Shown here: one piece after another, positions 18,973 through 28,030 of the stretch
Numbering within the stretch: position 1 is the first letter of the stretch
Layout of the letters: each line of letters starts with the position of its first letter
NCBI RefSeq assembly: GCF_002079055.1
Contig: NC_047490.1
Coordinates: 62,001 to 126,000, forward strand
Source of the DNA: Saccharomyces paradoxus
Lineage: Eukaryota; Ascomycota; Saccharomycetes; Saccharomycetales; Saccharomycetaceae
DNA length: 64,000 nucleotides
Direction of reading: 5' to 3'
Position numbers and translations under genes: made by a program
The notes under the pieces: model-generated
What the model saw: only the letters and a program-made list of their open reading frames with translations
Database searches by the model: none
What the model was told of the DNA's origin: nothing

Positions 18973-19605
18973 ATGTTCTCATATTCAGATTTCTGTTCAA
19001 TTGGTACGGCCATGATATTGTCGGCCACCACGTTCCTAATGGGTGTTTTCTTCAGCAACATGCCATACGATTATCATCTTTTATTCAATCCTAACGCCAC
19101 TCAAGAGCATTTCGATTTGGCTTTGAGACACTATCAAATCTTACATGAGACTCCATTCCCGGTGATTGTTACTTTATGCGTTGTTGCCGGAATTGGTTTG
19201 ATTGGTGGTACAATCAAAGTTTTCAAGCCAAACCCTGAACTGCAGATGTTCGAATATTGTTCATTGGGGTTGTACGTTTTGGCTATTTGTGTGTTTCTCA
19301 CTAATGTAAAAACTGGTATTGACTGTTCCGTCAGCCATAAGTGGGGGGAAGTTACCGAAAATCAAGGTTTGGCAGTTATTGCTTCCTCTAACATAATCTT
19401 ATTGGTTATGTTTTCTGGTGTTATAATCCTACAAATTGGTCTATGGTACAGTAACTGGGATTTGCAAAAACGGTTGAAGAAATTTTATGCTGAAGAAGAA
19501 AGGGAAGCCGCCAACGCTGGTAAAAAGGCTGAGAAAGCTGAAAGTGTGAAAAAGAATGAAAACAAATCTAAAGGTGCTCAGAAAAGGAAAAACGCTAAAA
19601 AATAG
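18973..19605 (+). CDS. SHR3: SHR3, ER chaperone for amino-acid permeases
   Basis: The 210-residue product starting [19 protein letters not shown] is yeast Shr3. It has four membrane segments (about 8-28, 62-82, 92-110, 133-155) and a Lys/Glu/Ala-rich cytosolic tail (about 165-210). Shr3 keeps amino-acid permeases folded in the ER and couples them to COPII packaging, so it is needed for surface delivery of the amino-acid permease class. Its tail is hydrophilic and fits the COPII-contact role. Length equals the S. cerevisiae protein. Confidence 0.96.
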   Translation: MFSYSDFCSIGTAMILSATTFLMGVFFSNMPYDYHLLFNPNATQEHFDLALRHYQILHETPFPVIVTLCVVAGIGLIGGTIKVFKPNPELQMFEYCSLGLYVLAICVFLTNVKTGIDCSVSHKWGEVTENQGLAVIASSNIILLVMFSGVIILQIGLWYSNWDLQKRLKKFYAEEEREAANAGKKAEKAESVKKNENKSKGAQKRKNAKK

Positions 19606-19838
19606 GCTATAATGTTTTTACTTTTCTTCTTTTCTTTCTTCTTTTCCCGTCTGTGACAAAAAGAGAAGATTATACGAGTGTAATTGTATAGTAAGATCAA
19701 TGCTTGTTTAGATGAAATACTATTAAATAAATAAAAATTCTGTCTGCTTCGTGCATAATTTTATAAATAATCCCGTTGAAATAACGAACAAGTACCAGCC
19801 TTGCTTAGTAGTCTTGCAATTCACTTCTTTTGCACTTT

Positions 19839-20960
19839 TTAAATAATTTCTCTCAAAAAGCTATTCGTTTGTTGAATATTTGGCCGAGTGATAGTAGACG
19901 CACTGGAACTCGTTTCCTCGATGGATGATCCGGTAGATCCGTTGTATGACGACAAGTATGAAAATCGTCCGGCTTCATGATCTTCCATCCCATAATAAGG
20001 GTGTGCTATGTATAAACCATCTGAGGAACTACCTCTGCGTAAATCTCTACCATTTTCAAAAGAATCTCGTTTATTCTCGCTATTGGTTGTTACTTTATAA
20101 TTAAGTTCATTTAGGAACGGGTTTGAGAGTGTTTCTCCCTTTTTTACCTCATCGCAACTCACTCTTTTGCCAATATCATGGCTAAAGCCCTTTTTGCTAC
20201 GATTTTTCACGTTTCTTCTATTTCTAATAATTACGAATCCGATAAAAATTACAACTACGACCCCGATGACAACTCCAACCGTAGAGCCGACAATAACACC
20301 CGTCCTTTTACTGTTGGTATCTGAACCGTCTTGGGTATTTAGTGCACCAGATAAATATTGATAAAGTTTAGCGTCTCCGGTTATGGTATCGGATGGAATG
20401 GTAAAAGTTAACGGAGGATTTGATTCTTTAAGTACAGACGTTTGCGGAAAGTGCGTGTTGAATGTTGTTGATCGTTCTGTAATTTTGTATTGTTGGTCAT
20501 AGATGACATAAACTGCGCTGTCACTGGTAAATACGGAGTATGTTTCCGATGCAGAGGTTGAAGCAAATGTTGTAAATAGTGGTGTCGTCAGTTTAGTTGT
20601 CGATGGCTGTATGGTTGGTACGATTGAAGAAGTAAAAGTCTTCAATGAACTTAGCAGCCCTCTATCAATAGTGATATTGCTTTGGACAGAAGAAGAGCAA
20701 TTGTTAACCAGATATTGTGGATTTGAAGTGTAATTACGCAAAGAAGTCGTACTACATGCGGTTGATGATAGGTCCTGAATCGAGCTTTCTAGACTTCCAA
20801 GCAATTTTGTTGTAACTGAGGATCCGGTCTCGGTCGACGATGCAGCAATCGGGTCTGTAGTTGAAGATGAGCCAGCGAAAGTTTCTGACATGTCAATTTC
20901 ATTCAAACTTCTGGGTTGAGGCATGCTTACGTATTGTGAAGACGTTACATTTAGTAGCAT
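19839..20960 (-). CDS. YDL211C, single-span Ser/Thr-rich membrane protein (TDA7 paralogue)
   Basis: The 373-residue product corresponds to S. cerevisiae YDL211C, the duplicate of TDA7. The first about 220 residues are Ser/Thr-rich with N-glycosylation sequons, likely luminal or extracellular. One membrane segment (VIVGSTVGVVIGVVVVIFIG, about 224-246) is followed by the basic stop-transfer IRNRRNVKNRSKK and a polar cytosolic tail. No cleavable signal peptide is obvious, so the topology is inferred. Function unknown; S. cerevisiae homologues are vacuole-associated. An ACGCGAAA (SBF/MBF-like) lies upstream. Confidence 0.92.
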   Translation of the reverse strand: MLLNVTSSQYVSMPQPRSLNEIDMSETFAGSSSTTDPIAASSTETGSSVTTKLLGSLESSIQDLSSTACSTTSLRNYTSNPQYLVNNCSSSVQSNITIDRGLLSSLKTFTSSIVPTIQPSTTKLTTPLFTTFASTSASETYSVFTSDSAVYVIYDQQYKITERSTTFNTHFPQTSVLKESNPPLTFTIPSDTITGDAKLYQYLSGALNTQDGSDTNSKRTGVIVGSTVGVVIGVVVVIFIGFVIIRNRRNVKNRSKKGFSHDIGKRVSCDEVKKGETLSNPFLNELNYKVTTNSENKRDSFENGRDLRRGSSSDGLYIAHPYYGMEDHEAGRFSYLSSYNGSTGSSIEETSSSASTITRPNIQQTNSFLREII

Positions 20961-21110
20961 GACAGAGTACCGAAACGTAAAGGGAATGTGAAATTATCTT
21001 GCACCTTTTTAATGATGTAAGAATAAATCAGGGCGTCCTGTGAATTACTTTAGTATCTCATGCTGACCTATTTGACTTTTGTTTACGTTTATTTTATGAA
21101 AATTTCTCTG

Positions 21111-21118
21111 ACGCGAAA
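21111..21118 (-). promoter_or_regulatory. ACGCGAAA (SCB/MCB-like) upstream of YDL211C
   Basis: CGCGAAA is the SBF core and ACGCGA an MBF-like core. It lies about 150 bp upstream of the YDL211C start. A single copy is weak evidence for G1/S control. Confidence 0.35.
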
Positions 21119-22180
21119 TCTTTCACGTATTTTTTTTACAGCGCTCACCCAAAGTACGGCAGGTGCCTTCTAAGTATGATGCGATTATTGAAGTTGATAT
21201 AATGATTTGATATACACTTTTTCTATAAAATAAATATTTGAGCTGCCGCATCCTTCTCCACCCTTCAGTGATGATATATTTTTTAACGGGCAACTCTCTT
21301 TTAAATTCTGAACAAGAAGAGATAAACGACGGACCTTCCTCTACGTTTCGACCATGACTTCGCCTACTCACAGTCCGCATTTGAATCTATTGAGCATAAC
21401 ATCGTGGAAAAATGAATATAGTTTTTAATGGATTGTTAACGTATACCTAATGGGTTGCTGAGGAAGGTTTCGGTACGGCGTAAATCAACATAAAGATTAA
21501 TCAATGAAAGAACGAATGCACTGAAACAAAATCATGAATTAATCATGTTCTGAGAATAATGAGAAATCTATTGGCCGTTTCCATATGGATGTTTCATCTC
21601 TAACATAACAACTATCACTTTGTTTTAAAAAGTGTTCAGTTGATATTGTCTTTCACTTTTTGCCAACGAATTAGCAGTAGAAGCTTCCGCATCGTGGACG
21701 AGGCTTGGTGTACTGTCTCTCACCTCATTGAAGATATCAAATAAAATATGACGGGTCATGCATGAATCTGCTCAAAAATAATGGCATAGGCGCTCTTTCG
21801 ATTATAAAAGTAATATCATTCCCCAGGAATAAAAACTGGATTCTGGTTCTTAGTGTTGACTCTAGTATCTGGTGTTGTTTTGCTGAGGAAAACTGATCAT
21901 GTGCCTTAATCAAGCAGTATGGTGTTCTAGTAGCATACTTCTAGAAATTTTGCGCGATAACCTTAGTTTTATCATGAGAAATTTTAGTGCCATTACTTTT
22001 TGTATCTCCGTCGGTTCAAGATTGTAACCATCGTATGTTTACCTCTCTTTGGACAGAAAAAGGAGAGAGAAAACAAAGGGTTAAGGCAGTTATTCTTCTA
22101 TGATTTTTATAGTCAAAAACTACATCATCTTCATTGAATTAGCCACTCCGAAATCCTAATCTGAATTACTAGCTACTTAA

Positions 22181-22540
22181 CCTAATTTGTTACGGAGTCA
22201 GCCCATCCAAGTAAATTGGATAACTGTGCTCGAATTAACACCCAGAATCACTCTCAGTATTTTATTTTGGGCTGGAATTCTTGCAACTATTTCAATGCCA
22301 CAGTGGATTTATAGCGCACAGGATTTTTTAAACACGGCCATACTTTCAAAAACACTGTTTACTTTATGTGACGATTTGTTAACGTTATGTATTTCTTTTT
22401 TGCTATTTGTTATTAGAAAAGTCTTTCCACGCATAGCAGAGAATAGAACTAGTAATTCCAGAGATAGCTGGTGCAGTAAGCGATTCCATATCATACCAGA
22501 GTTTGACTCATCAGCAAGTTCGATTGTTGAGGGAACATAA
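22181..22540 (+). pseudogene. Possible relic of a membrane-protein gene
   Basis: The frame is open for 119 codons but no ATG is near its start; the first ATG in frame is at 22295 (81 codons). Two strongly hydrophobic segments (containing LSILFWAGILATIS and LLTLCISFLLFVI) are followed by a polar stretch (RKVFPRIAENRTSNSRDSW). An adjacent coding-like segment in another frame follows to about 22680. I do not recognise the family. It could be a decayed multi-span membrane protein or a chance frame. Confidence 0.22.
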
Positions 22541-22978
22541 CAAAACAATCAGAAGTTCCTTTTGGAGAACTCGAACTTGTAGTAGGCGTGTGTTATCCTT
22601 GCTTTAATTATTTGGATAAACCCTGGGCGTTATGGAAGGTTTGGTTGACTTCGAGGTTTTTTAAAGCTATTGTATAAAATCACGTACGTTCAGCTTCTAG
22701 AATTTATTTTTTTTTTGATAATTTATTGCCCAAGAAATTTACTTATTCAAGAATATGTCTTTTATTCGAAGTTTTGTCCATCTAATGTTTAATAATACTA
22801 TACACATCGTCAACATGTCTCCGCTACCAAGGCCAAATCTATACCAAGCGGGTAGTTGTTATACAGTTCTGTACTTTGTCAATGGCTATAGCAGGACATT
22901 TAAGCCAGGTACTTCGGTAATCTGGTGAAATGATTGGATTAGGTGATTTGTAAGTAAAAATTTTTTTTCGAAAGGATA

Positions 22979-23690
22979 TTATGCTGCATAGGGAGAGATA
23001 AACGTCGCGGGAATTTGTGGCGGTGGGGCCCAGGTATGTATTAATTTGGAATGGCGCAAATCTATTAAATGCGGTATCATTTTGATGTCGGAATACGGAT
23101 AGCCCATAATTGCACCGTCAATATTTTTTCTTGCAGTTCTCATGGCCTGCACAGTTTCTTAGATTAAATTTTCAAATAAATTCTTCTATCGTTTAGTCTG
23201 GACAAGGAATCTGTTGTAAGAAACTGAGGGCGGATCTTACATTTTTTTATCATACTTGAATTTCTCTTGTAGTGCAAAACGTAGTAACTGGAATACTTGA
23301 ATATCTTATCTGGATGCATTCACTAATTAACAGAAGATAAATTACAAGGACAGCTTTCCTCAGTCTAAGGAACAAATAGTGCAGTTATCAGTATCTTTCA
23401 CCCAGTAGTAGCATATGACTTATTGCTTATGTTATGATTAATATTTACATTCTGAGGGACTTCAAGTGTTTAAACCAAGAGGTTGGTTTCAGCTGTGAAC
23501 AATTTTAAGAAGGGTGGATGCCTCTCACAAAGCTTTTCTGAGATGATGCAATAGTCCGTTTCTGCATAGCAAGTAGATATCTCTTTTTGGCTTACTCATA
23601 GGATATGTCGGGTAGATTGTATTGAGCAAATGACAGTTAATATAATGACCAGCATCTTCAAAACAACTGGAAACAGAAATTTATTGCCGA
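22979..23690 (-). pseudogene. Possible relic of a small secreted-type protein gene (unidentified)
   Basis: On the minus strand the upstream end begins with an ATG frame whose product looks like a signal peptide. Cysteine-bearing segments follow in the middle, and the downstream end is a 59-codon open segment (ATG at 23143) finishing in a stop. The whole is clearly broken, with several interruptions, and I do not join the parts. No family is recognised. Chance cannot be excluded, since I cannot score codon use. Confidence 0.2.
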
Positions 23691-23812
23691 AGTGCATTTT
23701 AGTAGTACTGTCACTCGTGAGAACTTAAGGTCTGCTCTTATTCTCTGCTCAAGAGGTCAAGCCTAGTTGCCCTAATAGTAATCATTAGGTGGCCTGTCCA
23801 TTCCCACTTTCT

Positions 23813-24030
23813 TCTTGTATCTCAAGATGAGATACCTCAGCATTACTGAATACATACGTCTAAACGAATAAATACCTGAGCAATTGGTTAACATCCAGGA
23901 TTCTGCTCTTCCAACCTTTAGTAAAATTTAGTCCTTATATAATACATGGGCTAAGCAACATTCTGTGAAATACGTCAAGATTAAGTCCTGGCAATAGGTT
24001 ACTCTCGCAACAACAAAGGATTGATACAAC
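23813..24030 (+). mobile_element. Decayed solo LTR of Ty3 (sigma)
   Basis: The left end (TTGTATCTCAAGATGAGATA) matches the start of the Ty3 sigma LTR, and further matches follow in order, including ATAAATACCTGAGCAATT and the region around GCAACATTCTGTGAA. It is about 220 bp against about 340 bp for a full sigma, so it is shortened and strongly diverged: an old fossil. It sits just upstream of a tRNA gene, where Ty3 is known to insert. The right end is approximate. Confidence 0.8.
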
Positions 24031-24078
24031 CTTATTGCATTAGGTCTTCCTGTAAGATATCGTTTCTCAATTAACTTA

Positions 24079-24149
24079 GCGCAAGTGGTTTAGTGGTAAA
24101 ATCCAACGTTGCCATCGTTGGGCCCCCGGTTCGATTCCGGGCTTGCGCA
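24079..24149 (+). tRNA. tRNA-Gly (anticodon GCC)
   Basis: The 71-nt gene folds as a full cloverleaf: acceptor GCGCAAG pairs with CTTGCGC plus discriminator A. The anticodon GCC is at 24111-24113 in the loop GTTGCCATC, and GGTTCGATTCC (24128-24138) is both the T arm and the Pol III B box. There is no intron. A T6 run at 24157-24162 is the Pol III terminator. It appears identical to the yeast tG(GCC) genes as I remember them and decodes GGC and GGU. Confidence 0.98.
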
Positions 24150-24346
24150 GTTTAAATTTTTTGCGCCTTTCCTCACCTCGTGGCCATGTTCTTGTGTTTA
24201 TTGTTTGTATCCATTTTTTAATCATTGAAGTGATTCTCTGGGATATTTTTTTTAATGGTTACTGATCAGGCAACTCCATATCATTGTCTAAACCGCGGCT
24301 TGCATATCTTATTTTCTTTTTCCTAGGCCTCTTACTAAGTAGCTCT

Positions 24347-24373
24347 CTTATCGCTAATCGCTTATCGCTTATC
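24347..24373 (+). promoter_or_regulatory. GATA-factor (UAS-NTR) cluster of UGA4
   Basis: CTTATC (GATAAG in reverse) occurs at 24347-24352, 24361-24366 and 24368-24373, with a related TAATCG between them. Such clusters bind Gln3 and Gat1 under poor nitrogen, and the repressors Uga43 (Dal80) and Gzf3. UGA4 is a classical target. Confidence 0.85.
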
Positions 24374-24380
24374 GTGCGCC

Positions 24381-24399
24381 AAAAACCGCCGGCGGCAAT
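24381..24399 (+). promoter_or_regulatory. UAS-GABA of UGA4 (Uga3/Dal81 site)
   Basis: AAAAACCGCCGGCGGCAAT fits the known 19-bp UAS-GABA, whose core CCGCCGGCGG is bound by the Zn2Cys6 activator Uga3 with Dal81. It is 384 bp upstream of the UGA4 start and seven bases from the GATA cluster. Confidence 0.92.
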
Positions 24400-24782
24400 T
24401 TCGAGATGTTTTATGTCATGTTGGATTTTACAATCTACTACCATGGAGGTGGGGGCCTTTAATGGCCAATACCGGTGCACGTACCTATGTACGTTTATCG
24501 AATAAGGGGAGAACCTGCTAATTTTAAGTCGGATAACGCGGCTTGGCAGTAATCAGTTTCTTCTTTGGGTTGAAATTTTGATGTGAGATTGGTGTTCAGT
24601 GATAATGATAGCGAATACGGCTTACTCTTGAACAAGAAATACATATATATTGGGAACTACTTCAAACGTATTTTATTGATAGATGTTGTTCTTTCTTTCT
24701 CATATGTCTGATATATAATAGTATAAGCTGTTAACTTCAGTTGTGAAGTGTAACAAAGTCTTATAATTTATTAGTACTAACA

Positions 24783-26498
24783 ATGAGTATGTCAAGCAAG
24801 AACGAGAATAAGATATCAGTAGAACAAAGGATATCCACTGATATTGGACAGGCTTACCAGTTACAAGGCCTTGGGTCTAACTTAAGGTCGATTCGCTCTA
24901 AGACTGGTGCCGGTGAAGTGAATTACATCGATGCTGCTAAATCAGTAAATGATAACCAACTGCTTGCAGAAATCGGTTATAAACAAGAATTAAAAAGACA
25001 ATTTTCAACTATACAAGTCTTTGGTATTGCGTTCTCCATTATGGGTCTATTGCCTTCTATTGCTTCTGTCATGGGTGGTGGGCTCGGTGGTGGTCCAGCA
25101 ACATTGGTGTGGGGTTGGTTCATTGCCGCTTTTTTTATTTTACTTGTTGGTATTACCATGGCTGAACATGCAAGTTCCATCCCCACCGCTGGTGGTTTGT
25201 ATTACTGGACGTATTATTATGCTCCAGAAGGTTATAAAGAAATTGTTTCTTTTGTTATTGGTTGCTCAAACTCTCTAGCGTTGGCAGCTGGTGTGTGTTC
25301 AATCGATTATGGTTTGGCTGAGGAAATTGCAGCTGCTGTCACGTTGACTAAAGATGGTAATTTTGATGTAACAAGTGGGAAACTTTACGGTATATTTGCT
25401 GGAGCAGTGGTGGTTATGTGTATCTGTACATGTGTTGCCTCCGGCGCCATTGCTCGTTTGCAAACACTGAGTATATTTGCCAATGTCTTCATTATTATTT
25501 TATTGTTCATTGCCCTACCAATTGGTACCAAACACAAAATGGGAGGTTTTAATAATGGTGACTTTATATTTGGGAAGTATGAAAACTTAAGTGATTGGAA
25601 CAATGGTTGGCAATTTTGTCTTGCCGGTTTCATGCCTGCTGTTTGGACCATTGGTTCCTTTGATTCATGTGTCCATCAATCTGAAGAAGCCAAAGATGCC
25701 AAGAAATCAGTTCCCATTGGTATAATCGCATCTATCGCTGTTTGTTGGATTTTAGGTTGGTTGATTATTATCTGCTTGATGGCCTGCATTAACCCTGATA
25801 TTGATAGCGTTTTGAACTCCAAGTATGGATTTGCTTTAGCTCAAATAATTTATGATTCTTTAGGAAAAAAATGGGCCATCGCATTCATGTCATTGATCGC
25901 ATTCTGTCAATTTCTAATGGGAGCTTCCATCACAACAGCTGTTTCTAGACAAGTTTGGGCATTTTCCCGTGATAACGGTTTGCCCTTATCGAAGTACATT
26001 AAAAGAGTGGACTCTAGATACTCGGTCCCTTTTTACGCTATTTTGGCTGCATGTGTAGGTTCCTTGATTTTAGGGCTACTATGTTTGATTGATGACGCCG
26101 CCACGGATGCACTATTTAGTTTGGCTGTCGCAGGAAATAATTTGGCATGGAGTACCCCTACAGTTTTCCGTTTGACATCAGGCAGAGATTTATTCAAACC
26201 CGGTCCATTTTATTTGGGTAAGTTCTGGTCTCCAATTGTTGCTTGGACTGGTGTTGCTTTCCAAGTGTTCATTATTATTTTGGTTATGTTCCCCTCTCAA
26301 CAGCATGGTATCACAAAATCTACAATGAATTATGCATGCGTTATTGGTCCCGGTATCTGGATCCTCGCAGCTATCTACTACAAAGTTTACAAGAAGAAAT
26401 ACTATCATGGTCCAGCAACCAATTTGTCGGATGATGATTATGCTGAGGCCGTTGGCGCTGATGTTATCGATACAATTATATCCAAACAAGAACCATAA
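24783..26498 (+). CDS. UGA4: UGA4, GABA / polyamine permease
   Basis: The 571-residue product starting MSMSSKNENKISVEQRIST is yeast Uga4, a proton-driven importer of gamma-aminobutyrate, 5-aminolevulinate and putrescine, found at the vacuole and plasma membrane. It is an APC-superfamily permease with about 12 membrane segments between residues 75 and 545. Family signatures include GLLPSIASVMGGGLGGGP near segment 1 and PTAGGLYYWTYYYAP in segment 3. Both termini are cytosolic. The upstream UAS-GABA and GATA cluster show GABA induction under nitrogen derepression. Length equals S. cerevisiae. Confidence 0.97.
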   Translation: MSMSSKNENKISVEQRISTDIGQAYQLQGLGSNLRSIRSKTGAGEVNYIDAAKSVNDNQLLAEIGYKQELKRQFSTIQVFGIAFSIMGLLPSIASVMGGGLGGGPATLVWGWFIAAFFILLVGITMAEHASSIPTAGGLYYWTYYYAPEGYKEIVSFVIGCSNSLALAAGVCSIDYGLAEEIAAAVTLTKDGNFDVTSGKLYGIFAGAVVVMCICTCVASGAIARLQTLSIFANVFIIILLFIALPIGTKHKMGGFNNGDFIFGKYENLSDWNNGWQFCLAGFMPAVWTIGSFDSCVHQSEEAKDAKKSVPIGIIASIAVCWILGWLIIICLMACINPDIDSVLNSKYGFALAQIIYDSLGKKWAIAFMSLIAFCQFLMGASITTAVSRQVWAFSRDNGLPLSKYIKRVDSRYSVPFYAILAACVGSLILGLLCLIDDAATDALFSLAVAGNNLAWSTPTVFRLTSGRDLFKPGPFYLGKFWSPIVAWTGVAFQVFIIILVMFPSQQHGITKSTMNYACVIGPGIWILAAIYYKVYKKKYYHGPATNLSDDDYAEAVGADVIDTIISKQEP

Positions 26499-26720
26499 AA
26501 TGTTCAATGCTTTTATAAAGATTTTATATTCAGAGTTTATAAGGTCTAGTTTATATAGTCAGTATTTTTAATTTAATTATATTATAGTTTATTATTTCTT
26601 ACTGCCCTCGTTAATGTTCAGAGGCGCGCCAAAACATGAAAATCAGAGAGTGGGAATAATCTACAATCTGCTAGGCGGAAGTATGTATGCTACTTAATAT
26701 ATTTATAAGAAATAGTTCTT

Positions 26721-27746
26721 CTAGTCCTCATCTGAGGAAACGTAATCTAACAGAGGACCACCAAGCTTACTGACAGATGCCTTTGGAGGATGATTTTCTA
26801 CACTTATATTTTTTTTTACTTTCTTCAATTTTTCTATAAAATCATCCCTCTTCAATCCATTATCTATCGGCAGTAGCCTTTTCTTGATATTATCAATACC
26901 ATCTTCTGGAAGTATTTTCTTGTCTAATATTTTATCAGTCCTTTTACTAACCGCAGTGCCAGCACTATTATTGGTATTATTATTGATTAGACGTACCATC
27001 ATGTTTAGGGACTCCAACTTTTGTTCTTCTTGCAGCCTCTTCTGTGCAGCTGGGTCAGGATCTTCATTTGCCCATTTCACCAGTAGTCCTGTACCTTCTT
27101 TCCTATCATCCCATTCCTTATCACTGGGTAGCAACAACGTTTGATTGCTCATGGCTTCTTTAGCAAATTCCGCATTAGCTTGATATTTAAATTTCACAAA
27201 TCCACAGTTTTTGTCCTCAACGTACCGTATTCTATCAATGTCACCCAATCGAGAAAATACAAAACGAATCCTACCTTCTATCTGAGTCGGCTTCAAGCGC
27301 TTGCTATTCAATGCTCCATCGATACCACCGACATATAGTGTCTTGTTTTTTTTCCTAAATGAACCGACCCCGCCCATATCCTCTCTATAATCAGCAAACT
27401 TTTCTCTACCAAAACAGTCCAATACTTCTGTTCTCAGGGCCAGTTTACCTATATCATCTTCATCCGGTATGTGATGCAAATACTGACACTTCGGGCCAAG
27501 GCAACACATACCCTTGGCAAAAAATAGACAAAAGAACAACTGACCATCATTGTCACCCCTAGTCTTCCCAGAATGAAGTTGCGGCTGCAAAATAAAGGGA
27601 CTAACGAACCGTGTATTCCCCGCAAACCCTTGAGACCATTTACTGTACCATATGTTGAATGTCAGGCCGGTCTGTGCTGGTATAGAGGAGGGCAGTTCTG
27701 ACTCCTTAACTTGCACTTTCGCGGATTTATCCTTCCAAGACTTCAT
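26721..27746 (-). CDS. CWC2: CWC2, Prp19-complex splicing factor
   Basis: The 341-residue product is yeast Cwc2, which links the Prp19 complex to the spliceosome core and touches U6 snRNA and the intron. A CCCH zinc finger is complete (C73-X7-C81-X5-C87-X3-H91), within the Torus-type N-terminal region. An RRM follows (about 137-225, RNP2 KTLYVGGI, RNP1-like NCGFVKFKY). The C-terminal tail is Lys/Asn-rich and likely disordered. The gene is divergent with NHP2 over a 284-bp promoter containing a Reb1 site. Confidence 0.95.
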   Translation of the reverse strand: MKSWKDKSAKVQVKESELPSSIPAQTGLTFNIWYSKWSQGFAGNTRFVSPFILQPQLHSGKTRGDNDGQLFFCLFFAKGMCCLGPKCQYLHHIPDEDDIGKLALRTEVLDCFGREKFADYREDMGGVGSFRKKNKTLYVGGIDGALNSKRLKPTQIEGRIRFVFSRLGDIDRIRYVEDKNCGFVKFKYQANAEFAKEAMSNQTLLLPSDKEWDDRKEGTGLLVKWANEDPDPAAQKRLQEEQKLESLNMMVRLINNNTNNSAGTAVSKRTDKILDKKILPEDGIDNIKKRLLPIDNGLKRDDFIEKLKKVKKNISVENHPPKASVSKLGGPLLDYVSSDED

Positions 27747-27859
27747 TCAGATTCTTACCAATGTGTACACTATCCTAATAATGCCATTACTACCTCAAGG
27801 CCCATCGCCTGTAGTCTTCTTATGATTTAATCTTCAGTGCATAATAGAATACTCGATCA

Positions 27860-27866
27860 TTACCCG
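27860..27866 (-). promoter_or_regulatory. Reb1 site in the CWC2/NHP2 divergent promoter
   Basis: TTACCCG is the Reb1 core. It lies midway between the two start codons (about 115 and 165 bp away), fitting a shared nucleosome-free region. Confidence 0.6.
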
Positions 27867-27899
27867 CATATACGTATGTAACGATAGAATCCTCTAAGC

Positions 27900-27910
27900 T
27901 GAAAAATTTT
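27900..27910. promoter_or_regulatory. RRPE-type motif upstream of NHP2
   Basis: TGAAAAATTTT matches RRPE, and a PAC-like GTGATGAGG follows at 27925-27933. The pair precedes the NHP2 start by about 100-130 bp, as expected for a snoRNP gene. Confidence 0.6.
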
Positions 27911-28030
27911 TTTGAAAAAAAAAAGTGATGAGGAAAGAAAAAATAGTAAAAAAACCAAAACATGATATAGTAGTAGTAAATGGTTGATGGATCATTGGGT
28001 AACAAAGAAACGGAAACAAGTGCAGTAAAC

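Larger units (their letters stand above)
20961..24078. other. 3.1-kb gene-poor interval between YDL211C and tRNA-Gly
   Basis: This is the longest stretch without an intact gene. Near the tRNA it holds a decayed Ty3 sigma LTR (23813-24030). A 119-codon open frame rich in hydrophobic residues lies at 22181-22540 (plus strand), and coding-like but interrupted segments appear at about 22979-23690 (minus strand) and 21640-22080 (minus strand). An 85-codon ATG frame (21123-21380, minus) has unremarkable composition. From memory S. cerevisiae has a gap of similar size here, so the interval is probably old. I cannot name any gene in it. Confidence 0.5.
24150..24782. other. UGA4 promoter region
   Basis: After the tRNA terminator the region holds a cluster of GATA-factor sites (24347-24373), the GABA-responsive UAS (24381-24399) and A/T-rich core promoter DNA (ATATATAATAGTATAAG near 24710). 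A 73-codon frame on each strand overlaps these sites and is not taken as a gene. Confidence 0.7.

Noticed and set aside
21123-21380. 85-codon ATG frame upstream of YDL211C
   Set aside because: It lies in a promoter-sized region, has mixed basic composition and no recognisable domain. I mention it only inside the interval description.
22309-22548. 79-codon minus-strand frame
   Set aside because: It is the complement of the hydrophobic open frame at 22181-22540 and is less protein-like in composition.
24259-24505. Two 73-codon frames, one on each strand, upstream of UGA4
   Set aside because: Both overlap the UAS-GABA and GATA cluster, and one is the complement of the other. They are regulatory DNA.
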